DNA from: an uncultured Aureimonas sp.
GTDB taxonomy: Bacteria > Pseudomonadota > Alphaproteobacteria > Rhizobiales > Rhizobiaceae
NCBI RefSeq assembly: GCF_913775355.1
Contig: NZ_CAJYIU010000184.1
Span: 1-35,397, forward strand
Reading direction: 5' to 3'
DNA length: 35,397 bases
Made by a program: the position numbers and the translations under genes. This document shows, one piece after another, positions 7,873 through 15,917 of the stretch (position 1 is the stretch's first letter; every line of letters starts with the position of its first letter). The notes beneath the pieces were generated by a model. That model was not told the DNA's origin and did not search any database. It was given only the letters and a program-made list of their open reading frames with translations.

Positions 7873-7981
7873 GGCATGTCACTCGGCTCGAAACACTGTT
7901 CGGGCCGTTAACCTTCTGCCAAGCCGTTGGTTTCGTTCAGTGGCCGCCCGCCGCCTTCACGAAACGTGACGCGCTGAAACC

Positions 7982-8830
7982 TCAGGCGCCTGCCGATCCG
8001 CGCGTGCGCGCGACGCCGTCCTTGGCCGGCTGGTAGTTCGGGTCCAGCGAAGCGGCGTGCGCGAAGGAGCGGTACGCCTTCGCCTTGTCGCCGCGTGCCT
8101 CGAGGACGAGGCCCTGCGTCGCCCAGAACTCGGCGCGCTTGCCGTCGAGCTGGATCGCGCGGTTGATGTCGTCCGCGGCGTCCTCGACGTTGTTGAGCGC
8201 GAGGTAGGACACGGCGCGGCCGGAATAGGGCTCGGGCGCGTTGGCGTCCATCGAGATCGCGGTGGCGAAATCCTCGATCGCCTGACGGTGCTGGCCGTCG
8301 AGCTGATAGAGGAGGCCGCGGTTGTGATAGGCGCGCGGGTCCGTCGTGTTCAGGTCGATGGCGCGCTGGAAGTCGCCGAGCGCCTCGCGGTTGCGGCCGG
8401 CCTGCCGGTAGATGTTGCCGCGGCCGATATAGGCGGAATCGTAGTTCGGATTTATCTTGAGCGCCTGGTTGTAGTCGGCGACGGCTTCCGCGTTCTGGTT
8501 CGTCTGCCGCAGCACCAGCGCCCGGTTGGCGTAGGCCTGGTAGAAATTCGGGTCGAGCTGGATCGCGGTGGTGAAGTCCTCGATCGCCCGCTTGTTGTCG
8601 CCCGAGCGCCCGTAGGCGATGCCGCGCACGTTGTAGGCTTCCGGGTTGCGCGGGTTGGCGTTCACGGCGGCCGTCAGCGACGACAGGTTCTCGGCCGACC
8701 CTTGAGCCTGATCGAGGCTAATGGCCTGCAGCGTCGGGCCGCTCTGGCAGCCGGCGAGCGCCAGCAGCACGGCTCCGCCGAGAAGCGGGAGGAGGCGGCT
8801 GCGGCGCTGGTCGAGGAGGAGCGAGGTCAC
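7982..8830 (-). CDS. TPR-repeat lipoprotein
   Basis: A 282-residue predicted lipoprotein with a lipobox LALAGC (Cys28), anchored to the periplasmic face of a membrane. From about residue 50 onward there are about six tetratricopeptide repeats, such as EAYNVRGIAYGRSGDNKRAI and YQAYANRALVLRQTNQNAEA. These form a scaffold for protein contacts and resemble NlpI-type proteins. The start is uncertain. GTG 8830 gives a compact signal peptide with AAGGA 10 bases upstream; GTG 8848 and GTG 8878 are in frame and would add 6 or 16 residues. No enzymatic motif is seen. It probably shares a transcript with the DUF992 gene. Confidence 0.87.
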   Translation of the reverse strand: MTSLLLDQRRSRLLPLLGGAVLLALAGCQSGPTLQAISLDQAQGSAENLSSLTAAVNANPRNPEAYNVRGIAYGRSGDNKRAIEDFTTAIQLDPNFYQAYANRALVLRQTNQNAEAVADYNQALKINPNYDSAYIGRGNIYRQAGRNREALGDFQRAIDLNTTDPRAYHNRGLLYQLDGQHRQAIEDFATAISMDANAPEPYSGRAVSYLALNNVEDAADDINRAIQLDGKRAEFWATQGLVLEARGDKAKAYRSFAHAASLDPNYQPAKDGVARTRGSAGA

Positions 8831-8998
8831 GCGGCGAAGGTCCTTCACAAATGTCGGTTCGGCAGGGCGGATGCCCACGACGCAGCCGTCAAAAAGAGGG
8901 CGGAACGACGACGACGCCAGCCAAACAGGCGAGCGCGGCAGGATAAGTCGTCCGGTGATGCGGCAATGCCACGGCAGGGGGCGGTTTGTGAAGCGCTT

Positions 8999-11011
8999 TC
9001 AGGTGCTTCCCGCACTCCCGGCCAGTTTGACGCCAGCGTCGGCCGGCTCGCCCGGCAGCAGTTGCGCCAGCGTGTGGGCGATGGCGCGCGCGGCAAGGAT
9101 CGGGTCGAGCTCGTCGCGCCGGGCGGCGTTGTCGCCTTGATCGGGGACGGAGCGTGGCAGCGAGGCGCTTCGCTCGAAGAAGGCCGGCACGGAGACTTCG
9201 GCGACGGCCGCCCGGCAGCGCGCGAGCTCGCGGCGAAGGCCCTCCGCATCTGAGACCGGCCCGATCGAGGCGGCGGCGAGGCGGTGGGCCCAGTGGGCGA
9301 TCACCGCAAAGCGCAGGCGCCCGATGCGCACCGAACGCTGGCGCGCGCCGGACGGCCAGGTCCGACCGAGCGGCCGGCTGGCGACGAGGATGGCGGCGTG
9401 CCGGCGGTCGAGCGCGCGCGAGACGGCGTAGATCCGCCATTCCGAACCGTGGCCGCCGAGCCGCTCCTCGATCGCCTGCAGCAGCCGGTCGAGATCGGTG
9501 AGAAAGGCGGTGACGGCGCGCCCGGCCGCATCGCTCGTGCGCTGCGGGAAGATCAGGAACGAGACGAGGATTCCCGACGCCGTGCCGATCACGGTCTCCT
9601 CCAGCCGCAGGATCAGGAGTTCGGGCGAGAAGTTTCCGAGAAGGCCGTAGACCAGCGACAGCGTCACGGTGAGGAAGAAGGTCATCGTCCCGTAGGAGAC
9701 ATGCAGGAAGAAGAACGCGAGGAAGGTGAAGAGGACGCAGAGCGCAAGGCTCGGGCCGAACTGACCGTGCATCAGCGTCGCCAGCACCATGCCGGCCGCG
9801 ATCCCGACCGCGGTTCCGGCCGCGCGGTTCAACCCCCGCAGCGCCGTGTCGCCACGCGACTGGACGTTGGTGAAGACGAGAAACGCCGTCAGCACCGCCC
9901 AGAACCAGCGGTCGACGGAGAGCCACATGCCGCCCGCCATCGCCAGCGCGCAGGCGAGCGTCACTTGGATCGCAAGGCGCGTCGGCTCGTCCTGCCAGAC
10001 CGACGCGGCCGTCGCGGGGGGCGAGACCGCGGGCGATGCCGGAGCGGACGTGAGATCCGCATCGGTGAGGGCGGCGGCCGCCCTGCGGAGCCGGCGGCGA
10101 AGGCCCGCCAGCCGGCGCAGGCTCACCGAGAGATGCTGCCGGGCGTCGTCACTGTTGCCGGCCGGCTCCAGCGCTTCCGCCAGCACGCTCTCCAGCGCGA
10201 GATTGAGATCGAAGAGTTCGATCGCCAGCGGCGCGGCGCCGGGCAGGGCGGTGCCGCGCTGCGGCTCGTCCGGCAGGAGGGTCTCGACGACGCCTAGGGC
10301 GTCGCGCACGCCGCGATGGGCGGCGCGCACCCGCCGCTCCCGCCGTGCCGTCCAGCCGAGGCGGGCGGCCTCACCGACGAGCGCCGCGACGCGGCCGACG
10401 CGGTGGTCGACCCCGGCAAGCGCCCGACGGAGGTCGCCGAGCGGGCGGTCGGGTACGAGCACCTCGCGCACCAGATGCGCCGCGGCGCCAGTGACGAGGA
10501 TCGCCAGGAAGATGCCCGGCAGGTCGGTCGGCGACGGGCGGAAGTAGGCGCCGCCGAAGCTCGCCATGAAGGCGAACATGCCGACGGCGGTCCAGCGCTG
10601 GCCCCAGCGACGCATGAAGACGGCCGAGAAGGCGGTGACGAGGAACAGGCCGTCGACGACGCGTGGGTGCGGCTGAAGCAGCGCGCTCGCCGCCAGCATG
10701 GCAAAGCCGGCCGCGCCCGCGAGAAGACGCGTGTGCAGGCGACCCGACGCCGTCGTCTCGCGGATCGCGACGACGCCCTGGATGGCGAAAAGAAGGCCGG
10801 CGGAGAAGGCAGCCGGCGAGAGACCCACGCCGAAGGCGTGGATCGAAATGAGGGCACCCAGAACCAGAAGCCCTGTCAGCGTCACGCGCGAGGCCAGCCG
10901 GAGCCGGACGAAACCGGGATCGGACGCCATCAGTCGACCGGCGAGATCGCCAAGCGCAAGCCCGGCGGCGCGGGGCATTGAGGATAATCGATCGTGCAAG
11001 ACGGGAATCAC
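8999..11011 (-). CDS. FUSC-family inner-membrane transporter
   Basis: A 670-residue FUSC (fusaric acid resistance-like) protein. It has the family's duplicated form: an N-terminal membrane block (about residues 40-180), a soluble helical region, a second membrane block (about 345-490, including WFWAVLTAFLVFTNVQSRGD and FFFLHVSYGTMTFFLTVTLS), and a C-terminal cytosolic helical domain. Members such as AaeB and YccS export aromatic acids or related compounds. The start is GTG 11011 with TGAGG about six bases upstream; ATG 10978 is an alternative. No membrane-fusion or outer-membrane partner gene is adjacent, so the substrate is unknown. Confidence 0.88.
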   Translation of the reverse strand: MIPVLHDRLSSMPRAAGLALGDLAGRLMASDPGFVRLRLASRVTLTGLLVLGALISIHAFGVGLSPAAFSAGLLFAIQGVVAIRETTASGRLHTRLLAGAAGFAMLAASALLQPHPRVVDGLFLVTAFSAVFMRRWGQRWTAVGMFAFMASFGGAYFRPSPTDLPGIFLAILVTGAAAHLVREVLVPDRPLGDLRRALAGVDHRVGRVAALVGEAARLGWTARRERRVRAAHRGVRDALGVVETLLPDEPQRGTALPGAAPLAIELFDLNLALESVLAEALEPAGNSDDARQHLSVSLRRLAGLRRRLRRAAAALTDADLTSAPASPAVSPPATAASVWQDEPTRLAIQVTLACALAMAGGMWLSVDRWFWAVLTAFLVFTNVQSRGDTALRGLNRAAGTAVGIAAGMVLATLMHGQFGPSLALCVLFTFLAFFFLHVSYGTMTFFLTVTLSLVYGLLGNFSPELLILRLEETVIGTASGILVSFLIFPQRTSDAAGRAVTAFLTDLDRLLQAIEERLGGHGSEWRIYAVSRALDRRHAAILVASRPLGRTWPSGARQRSVRIGRLRFAVIAHWAHRLAAASIGPVSDAEGLRRELARCRAAVAEVSVPAFFERSASLPRSVPDQGDNAARRDELDPILAARAIAHTLAQLLPGEPADAGVKLAGSAGST

Positions 11012-11132
11012 GCCATCCTCACTGGAAAACCAATCCGCCGCTCCATTTTAGGTTCTGACCACCGGTCTTGAGCCGGAAGGGACATCACACCGCCGCAATC
11101 GAAGCGGTCGAGTCATAGGTGGAGTAATCAAC

Positions 11133-12041
11133 ATGGTCGATGTCGTCGATCGCAGTGCATATGCAGCGGCGCCCCTGAAGCGCATCTCGTGGGGCGCCAT
11201 CGTCGCCGGCACGATCCTCGCGCTGGTGTTTCAGGTGATGCTGGCCCTTCTGGGGCTGGGGATCGGCCTGGCGACCATCGATCCGCAGAGCGGCGACACC
11301 CCCGCCCTCACCACCTTCGGCTCCGCCAGCGGCATCTGGGCCGTCCTGACGGTCCTGATCGCGACCTTTCTCGGCGCCTTCGCGGCGGCCCGCTTCGCCG
11401 GCAGCGCCTCCAAGCGCGATGCGGCGCTGCACGGCGTCACCACCTGGGCGACCGCAACGCTCGTCGCCGTCTACCTGCTGACCAGCGGCGCGTCGGCGCT
11501 CGTGACCAGCGCCTTCGGTGCGCTCGGCTCGACCGTCTCCTCGCTCGGCTCGGCCGTCTCGTCGGTCATCCCGAACTCGATCGACTCGCTCCCGCCGGAG
11601 CTCCAGCAGCAGGCTCGCCAGCTTCTGCAGCGCGGCGAGAACCAGGCCCAGCAGGCTGCCGGCCAGGCGCAGGACCAGGCGCAGCAGGCGGCCGATCAGG
11701 CTCGCCAGGCGACCGGCCAGCAGGATCTGACGGCCGCTGCCGGCGAGATCTTCAAGGGTCTCGGTCAGGACGCGACGCCGCAGCAGCGCAGCGCCGCCGT
11801 GCAGGTCATCTCGCAGCAGGCCGGCATCAGCCAGGCCGAGGCCGAGCAGCGCCTGAACCAGTTCCAGCAGCAGTACGACCAGGCCGTCGCCCAGGCTCGT
11901 CAGGCCGCCGGCGAAGCTGCCAAGGCCGCTTCGGGCGCCGCGTTCGGTGCCTTCGTCGGCCTGCTTCTCGGCCTGATCGCAGGTGCGGTCGGCGGCATCG
12001 TGGGCCGCGCCAAGCGCACGGTCGGCTACTACCGCGACTGA
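11133..12041 (+). CDS. Membrane protein with Gln/Ala-rich central coil (PhnA-like annotation)
   Basis: A 302-residue membrane protein. Three hydrophobic helices occupy about residues 18-125. Next comes a soluble stretch (about 150-265) extremely rich in Gln and Ala, with repeats like QQAAGQAQDQAQQAADQARQ and a small helical domain (TPQQRSAAVQVISQQAGISQ). A glycine-rich final helix (FGAFVGLLLGLIAGAVGGIV) ends the protein. Similar rhizobial proteins are labelled PhnA-like, but there is no phosphonate evidence. Coiled-coil assembly near the membrane is the most one can infer. GGAG lies eight bases before the ATG, and a strong terminator follows. Confidence 0.75.
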   Translation: MVDVVDRSAYAAAPLKRISWGAIVAGTILALVFQVMLALLGLGIGLATIDPQSGDTPALTTFGSASGIWAVLTVLIATFLGAFAAARFAGSASKRDAALHGVTTWATATLVAVYLLTSGASALVTSAFGALGSTVSSLGSAVSSVIPNSIDSLPPELQQQARQLLQRGENQAQQAAGQAQDQAQQAADQARQATGQQDLTAAAGEIFKGLGQDATPQQRSAAVQVISQQAGISQAEAEQRLNQFQQQYDQAVAQARQAAGEAAKAASGAAFGAFVGLLLGLIAGAVGGIVGRAKRTVGYYRD

Positions 12042-12066
12042 ACCGAGACGCATTCGCGCCTGTCAG

Positions 12067-12092
12067 AGGGAGGGGCTTGCCCCTCCCTTTTT
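12067..12092 (+). terminator. Rho-independent terminator after the Gln/Ala-rich membrane gene
   Basis: A 10-base-pair perfect stem (AGGGAGGGGC / GCCCCTCCCT) with a tiny loop is followed by TTTT, 25 bases after the stop codon. Confidence 0.88.
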
Positions 12093-12326
12093 CGTTGATC
12101 TCACCGCGAAGACTTAAATCGTTTCGTACTCGCAAGAAATTCCGCGTCGCAAAACGTCCGGCCGTTAAGCAACTTCGAACGCTTTGGGGCCGATGAATTC
12201 ATTTGAACCGATTTTAATATGCCGACGACTTGCCCCGCCACTTTACGGCAGCCCGTTCGATCCGCAGAAGAGCACCGACACCGGCATCGTCGGTGGTTCG
12301 CGATCCGATAGAGGGCAGGAAAGCCG

Positions 12327-13238
12327 ATGCTGAGAACCGATACAGTCCGCAAGATTCTGTCGTGGTACGAAGGCGAGACGCCGGGGCTGAAGACCAACCT
12401 GTCGCGCCTCCTGATGCACGGTCGCCTCGCGGGCACCGGGCGGCTGGTGATCCTGCCGGTCGACCAGGGTTTCGAGCACGGCCCGGCGCGCAGCTTCGCT
12501 CCGAACCCAGTCGCCTACGACCCGCACTACCTCTACAATCTTGCGATCGAGTCGGGCGTGTCCGGCTACGCTGCGCCGCTTGGTCTCCTCGAGCAGGGCG
12601 CCGACACGTTCGCCGGCGAGGTGCCGCTGATCCTCAAGCTCAACAGCGGCAACTCGCTCGTCAACAAGCAGGATCAGGCGCTGACCGGGACGGTCGAGGA
12701 CGCGCTGCGGCTCGGCTGCGTCGGCGTCGGCTTCACGATCTATCCGGGCGCCGACGACAGCTACGACATGATGGAAGAACTGCGCGAGATCACGCTGCAG
12801 GCGAAGTCGCGCGGGCTGATGACGGTCGTCTGGTCCTATCCGCGCGGCGGCAAGGTCACGAAGGAGGGCGAGACCGGCCTCGACATCATCGCCTACGCCG
12901 CCCACATGGCCGCGCTCCTCGGCGCCACGATCATCAAGGTCAAGCTGCCGACGGATCACGTCGATCTCGCCGACGCCAAGAGCACCTACGAAAAGAACGA
13001 CATCGCCCGCTCGACCGGGGCGGACCGCGTGCGCCATATCATGCAGGCGTCCTTCGCCGGCAAGCGCATCGTGGTCTTCTCGGGCGGCGCGGCCAAGAAC
13101 ACGAGCGAGCTTCTCGACGAGGTGCGGGCCATCCGCGAGGGCGGCGGCAACGGGTCGATCATCGGCCGCAACTCGTTCCAGCGGTCGATGGAAGACGCGC
13201 TGAAGCTGCTCGGCGAGGTCATGGACCTCTACGCCTGA
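12327..13238 (+). CDS. Class I fructose-bisphosphate aldolase (DhnA/FbaB type)
   Basis: A 303-residue Schiff-base aldolase expected to cleave fructose 1,6-bisphosphate into dihydroxyacetone phosphate and glyceraldehyde 3-phosphate. TIM-barrel landmarks include VILPVDQGFEHGP, LILKLNSGN, GVGFTIYPGADDSYDMMEEL and the lysine strand ATIIKVKLPTDHVD, where Lys204 or Lys206 forms the Schiff base. The phosphate-binding end is VVFSGGAAKN and GGGNGSIIGRNSFQR. Length matches the archaeal/bacterial DhnA-type enzymes. AGGA lies six bases before the ATG. The enzyme would take up the hexose phosphates made by the kinases elsewhere in the window, though it is not linked to them in an operon. Confidence 0.92.
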   Translation: MLRTDTVRKILSWYEGETPGLKTNLSRLLMHGRLAGTGRLVILPVDQGFEHGPARSFAPNPVAYDPHYLYNLAIESGVSGYAAPLGLLEQGADTFAGEVPLILKLNSGNSLVNKQDQALTGTVEDALRLGCVGVGFTIYPGADDSYDMMEELREITLQAKSRGLMTVVWSYPRGGKVTKEGETGLDIIAYAAHMAALLGATIIKVKLPTDHVDLADAKSTYEKNDIARSTGADRVRHIMQASFAGKRIVVFSGGAAKNTSELLDEVRAIREGGGNGSIIGRNSFQRSMEDALKLLGEVMDLYA

Positions 13239-13328
13239 ATCGGCCTGTCTGGACCGCCCCGGTCGCCGGGGCGCGTCCGGAAGGGGCGGCACGATGTCGT
13301 CAAAGACCGGCACCTGCAAGTGGCCTAG

Positions 13329-13357
13329 CGTCGATTCGACCAAAGGTTGAGTCGACG
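13329..13357 (+). ncRNA. Candidate RNA hairpin (possible small RNA or 3' UTR element)
   Basis: CGTCGATTCGACC-AAA-GGTTGAGTCGACG folds into a 13-pair stem with a three-base loop. Two of the pairs are G-U on the plus strand and would be A-C mismatches on the minus strand. That asymmetry favours a plus-strand RNA over a DNA operator. No promoter is identified, so a separate small RNA is only a candidate. Confidence 0.3.
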
Positions 13358-13559
13358 CCGGTGATTCGCGGCATCCGCGCGATTCGCCGGAAAGGCAAGA
13401 AAACGTCAGGACTTGTGGCGGCTTTGCGGCTTCGGAATGGCGACGACAAGGCTCGCTCGGGTGCCCCGACGGACGCTTCGACGTGCCGGGTTTTCCAAGC
13501 CGGATTTTTCGACCTGATCACTTGTCGGCGCCGATTGAGACGGGCCGTGATGCAGTGCG

Positions 13560-13585
13560 GCAACACCGCTGCAAGGTGTTGTTTT
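13560..13585 (+). terminator. Terminator-like hairpin in the aldolase-barrel gap
   Basis: CAACACC-GCTGCAA-GGTGTTG followed by TTTT forms a 7-pair stem with a 7-base loop. It lies 320 bases after the aldolase stop, too far for a usual gene terminator, so it may end an independent RNA or a long 3' UTR. Confidence 0.55.
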
Positions 13586-13848
13586 CATTGCCTTTCTTGA
13601 GGCAAGTGCGAGGGTGCCGATTAAGCTTGCCTTAACGTTGCCGACCTATTCCTTGCGGCGAACGTCATCGGCACCGGTCGGGCTCTGTTGCCCACCTGCC
13701 ACATGGCGGTCGGGAACGCCCCCGGTGCCATTGCCTCGGCAGGGGTACGGACCCTAAATCGGCTCAAGCCCGGGGAAAACCGGGTCCCGCCTTCCGGATC
13801 AAAAGTCCGTTGCAAACAACGTCGCCACGGCGACACTGGAGTATCACC

Positions 13849-14631
13849 ATGAAGCGTTTCGCCCTTCTCCTGGCCTCGACCGCCTTCGTCACCCCGGCTC
13901 TCGCTGCCGACGTCGTCTATGAGGAGCCCGCTGCTCCGGCCGTCGTCGAAGTGGCGCCGGCCTATTCCTGGACCGGCTTCTACGTCGGTGGCCAGGCTGG
14001 CGTGGCCTTCAACCGCGATGCCGGCGACGTCCGCTACAACCCGAACACCGGCGTCATCCAGACGACCGCTTTCTCGGGCGGTTCGGACAACAGCGACGAC
14101 GCAGCCTTCATCGGCGGCGTGCACGTCGGCTACGACTACCAGATCAACAACTTCCTGATCGGTGCGGTCGCCGACATCAACTACATCGACGCGACCTCGG
14201 ACTCGACCTACTCGCTCGGCACCGACGTGTTCGGCCTGTCGTCGGACATCAACTTCGTCGGCACCGTCCGCGCGAAGGCTGGTATCACGGCTGACCGCTT
14301 CGCCGTCTACGCCACGGGCGGTCTCGCCTATGCCGACACCGAAGTGAAGTTCTTCGCTCCGGGCACGCTGACGGGCAACCTCGCCGGCTTCACGCCGACG
14401 GTCGACTCGAGCTCGGACGACGTCGGCTACGCCGTCGGCGCCGGCGTCGACTACCTCGTCACGCCGAACCTCTCGCTCGGCCTCGAGTACCTCTACACCG
14501 ACCTCGGCTCGACCGACACGACGGTCACCTACCGCAACGCGGCCGGCGTCCAGGCTCCGTTCACGGCGACGTCGAACGACAGCCTCGACTTCCACACCGT
14601 GTGGGCCAAGGCTTCGTTCCGCTTCAACTAA
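13849..14631 (+). CDS. Outer membrane beta-barrel protein (Omp25/Omp31-like)
   Basis: A 260-residue outer membrane protein of the small barrel family abundant in Brucella and rhizobia. The signal peptide (residues 1-19 or 20) ends ALA/A, followed by a Pro/Val-rich linker and the family opening YSWTGFYVGGQAGVAFN. Alternating strands such as INFVGTVRAKAGITADRFAV, YAVGAGVDYLVTPNLSLGLE and VWAKASFRFN suggest eight strands. The last strand ends in the near-terminal Phe used for outer-membrane insertion, here followed by one extra Asn. GGAG lies seven bases before the ATG. Codon choice looks more biased than in neighbouring genes, and the terminator is strong, both as expected for an abundant protein. 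Confidence 0.92.
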   Translation: MKRFALLLASTAFVTPALAADVVYEEPAAPAVVEVAPAYSWTGFYVGGQAGVAFNRDAGDVRYNPNTGVIQTTAFSGGSDNSDDAAFIGGVHVGYDYQINNFLIGAVADINYIDATSDSTYSLGTDVFGLSSDINFVGTVRAKAGITADRFAVYATGGLAYADTEVKFFAPGTLTGNLAGFTPTVDSSSDDVGYAVGAGVDYLVTPNLSLGLEYLYTDLGSTDTTVTYRNAAGVQAPFTATSNDSLDFHTVWAKASFRFN

Positions 14632-14679
14632 GAAGCGGACACCCGGGGAGCGGAAACGCTCCTTGGACGGTCTGAACGG

Positions 14680-14714
14680 AAAAACCCGTCGTCCTTGCGG
14701 ACGGCGGGTTTTTC
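14680..14714 (+). terminator. Strong terminator of the outer membrane barrel gene
   Basis: AAAACCCGTCGTCC pairs with GGACGGCGGGTTTT (one G-U) around a TTGC loop and runs into a T-run, about 50 bases after the stop. Confidence 0.9.
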
Positions 14715-14733
14715 TTTGCTCGCAAATGCGATG

Positions 14734-14761
14734 GAGCCCCGGCCGAATGCTGCCGGGGCTC
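14734..14761. repeat. Inverted repeat between two convergent terminators
   Basis: GAGCCCCGGC and GCCGGGGCTC form a perfect 10-base-pair dyad with an 8-base loop and no T-run on either side. It lies between the barrel terminator and the kinase terminator and may be an additional insulating stem. It could also be a weak terminator remnant. Confidence 0.5.
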
Positions 14762-14812
14762 ATCCGGTTGAACCGACAGGCCGGCGACGAAGCGCCCTTG
14801 GGCGTGGGCACG

Positions 14813-14843
14813 AAAAAGGCGGCGGGTCCGGGACCGCCGCCTT
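14813..14843 (-). terminator. Terminator of the fructokinase-like gene
   Basis: Read on the minus strand, a 10-base-pair stem (AAGGCGGCGG / CCGCCGCCTT) is followed by TTTTTC, about 25 bases after the kinase stop. Confidence 0.85.
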
Positions 14844-14867
14844 CGATACGCTCGGGATGAACGAGGA

Positions 14868-15824
14868 TCAGCTCAACGGCGGCAGGCCGAGATCGGCGCG
14901 GCGCGGCAGGTCGGCACCACGCCGCGAGCAGGTGAGGGCGGCTGCGCGCACCGAGAAGGTGAGAAGTTCGGAGAGCTCGTCCTGCGAGAGGCCGGCGACG
15001 CCCTCGGCCGACAGCCGGCCACCCTCGAAGAGCCGTGCCAGCAGCGTCGCCTGGAACGTGTCGCCCGCCCCCACCGTATCGGCGACGGTGACGGACAGGC
15101 CGGGCGTCGTGCAATGGGCGCCGCCGCGGGTCATCGCCATCGCGCCCTTGTCGCCGAGCGTGACGATCGCGAGAGACGCGCCGGCCTCCAGCCAGCCGGC
15201 GAGGACGTCGTCCGGCTTGCGGCCGGGATAGACCTGCTCCAGATCCTCCTCGCTCGCCTTCACCATCGTGGCAAAGGGGATCGTCGCGCCGATGCGCGAG
15301 CGCCAGACGTCGAGGTCGGGCACCACCGAGGCGCGGATGTTCGGATCGTAGGAGATGAAACGGCGTCCGTGCTCCTGTGCGGCGAGCTTGGCGAGCGCAC
15401 TCGCCGTCGGTTCGGCGACCGTGGAGTAGGAGCCCGCGAGATGGATCGCGGCGAGATCATCGGGCAGCGATGCCGGGATCTCGCTCGGATCGATCGAGCG
15501 GTCCGCGGTGCCCTCGATGTAGAAGTCGTAGCGCGGCGTGCCGCCCTGCGACAGCGAGACCATCGCGAGCGTCGTGTTGCGGTCCGTGTCGATCAGAAGA
15601 CGCCGGTCGATACCCTCGCGGTCCATGAAGGCCTTGATACGCTGCCCGAAGAGATCGTTGGAGACCTTCGAGAAGAAGGCCGAGCAGTGGCCGAGACGGG
15701 CAAGACCAAGCGCGACATTCAGCGCCGAGCCGCCGATACGCCCGTTCAGCGCGATGTGGGAGACGTCGGCCGCCTCGCTGTCGGCGAACAGGTCGAACAG
15801 GTTGTCGCCGCAACTCAGAAACAT
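14868..15824 (-). CDS. PfkB-family sugar kinase, fructokinase-like
   Basis: A 318-residue ribokinase/PfkB-family kinase, predicted to phosphorylate a sugar (fructose most likely) with ATP in the cytosol. The N-terminal substrate region has GGSALNVALGLARLG, and the C-terminal anion hole and catalytic Asp lie in VADTVGAGDTFQATLLARL. Length is normal. ATG 15824 has GGGAGAG upstream; a TTG five codons earlier is less likely. It ends at its own terminator, facing the barrel gene, and has no sugar transporter next to it. Together with the class I aldolase it could feed fructose carbon to glycolysis, but the substrate is not proven. Confidence 0.85.
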   Translation of the reverse strand: MFLSCGDNLFDLFADSEAADVSHIALNGRIGGSALNVALGLARLGHCSAFFSKVSNDLFGQRIKAFMDREGIDRRLLIDTDRNTTLAMVSLSQGGTPRYDFYIEGTADRSIDPSEIPASLPDDLAAIHLAGSYSTVAEPTASALAKLAAQEHGRRFISYDPNIRASVVPDLDVWRSRIGATIPFATMVKASEEDLEQVYPGRKPDDVLAGWLEAGASLAIVTLGDKGAMAMTRGGAHCTTPGLSVTVADTVGAGDTFQATLLARLFEGGRLSAEGVAGLSQDELSELLTFSVRAAALTCSRRGADLPRRADLGLPPLS

Positions 15825-15917
15825 GGCCGTCTCTCCCAAACGGGGCGATCGCTTCCGCCCCTTCCTCCCTCGGCTAGCAAAAAACGGGAGGGCAGGGAAT
15901 GCGGGGGGCGTCGTTCC

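Larger units (their letters stand above)
13239..13848 (+). other. 610-base intergenic region with RNA-like hairpins
   Basis: No convincing protein gene is seen between the aldolase and the outer membrane barrel. The region holds a GC-rich 8-bp dyad at 13255-13273 without a T-run, a 13-pair hairpin at 13329-13357, a terminator-like hairpin at 13560-13585 and a small stem TTGCCT/AGGCAA at 13588-13605. It must also contain the promoter of the barrel gene. A plus-strand small RNA or a long aldolase 3' UTR would explain the first part. Confidence 0.5.

Noticed and set aside
11640-11740. Repeated CAGGC-type units resembling a short tandem repeat
   Set aside because: They encode the Gln/Ala-rich coil of the membrane protein; the repeats are at protein level and not spaced like CRISPR or a mobile element.
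13239-13848. Small open frames between aldolase and outer membrane barrel
   Set aside because: They extend from shadow frames of the flanking genes and lack starts with ribosome sites.
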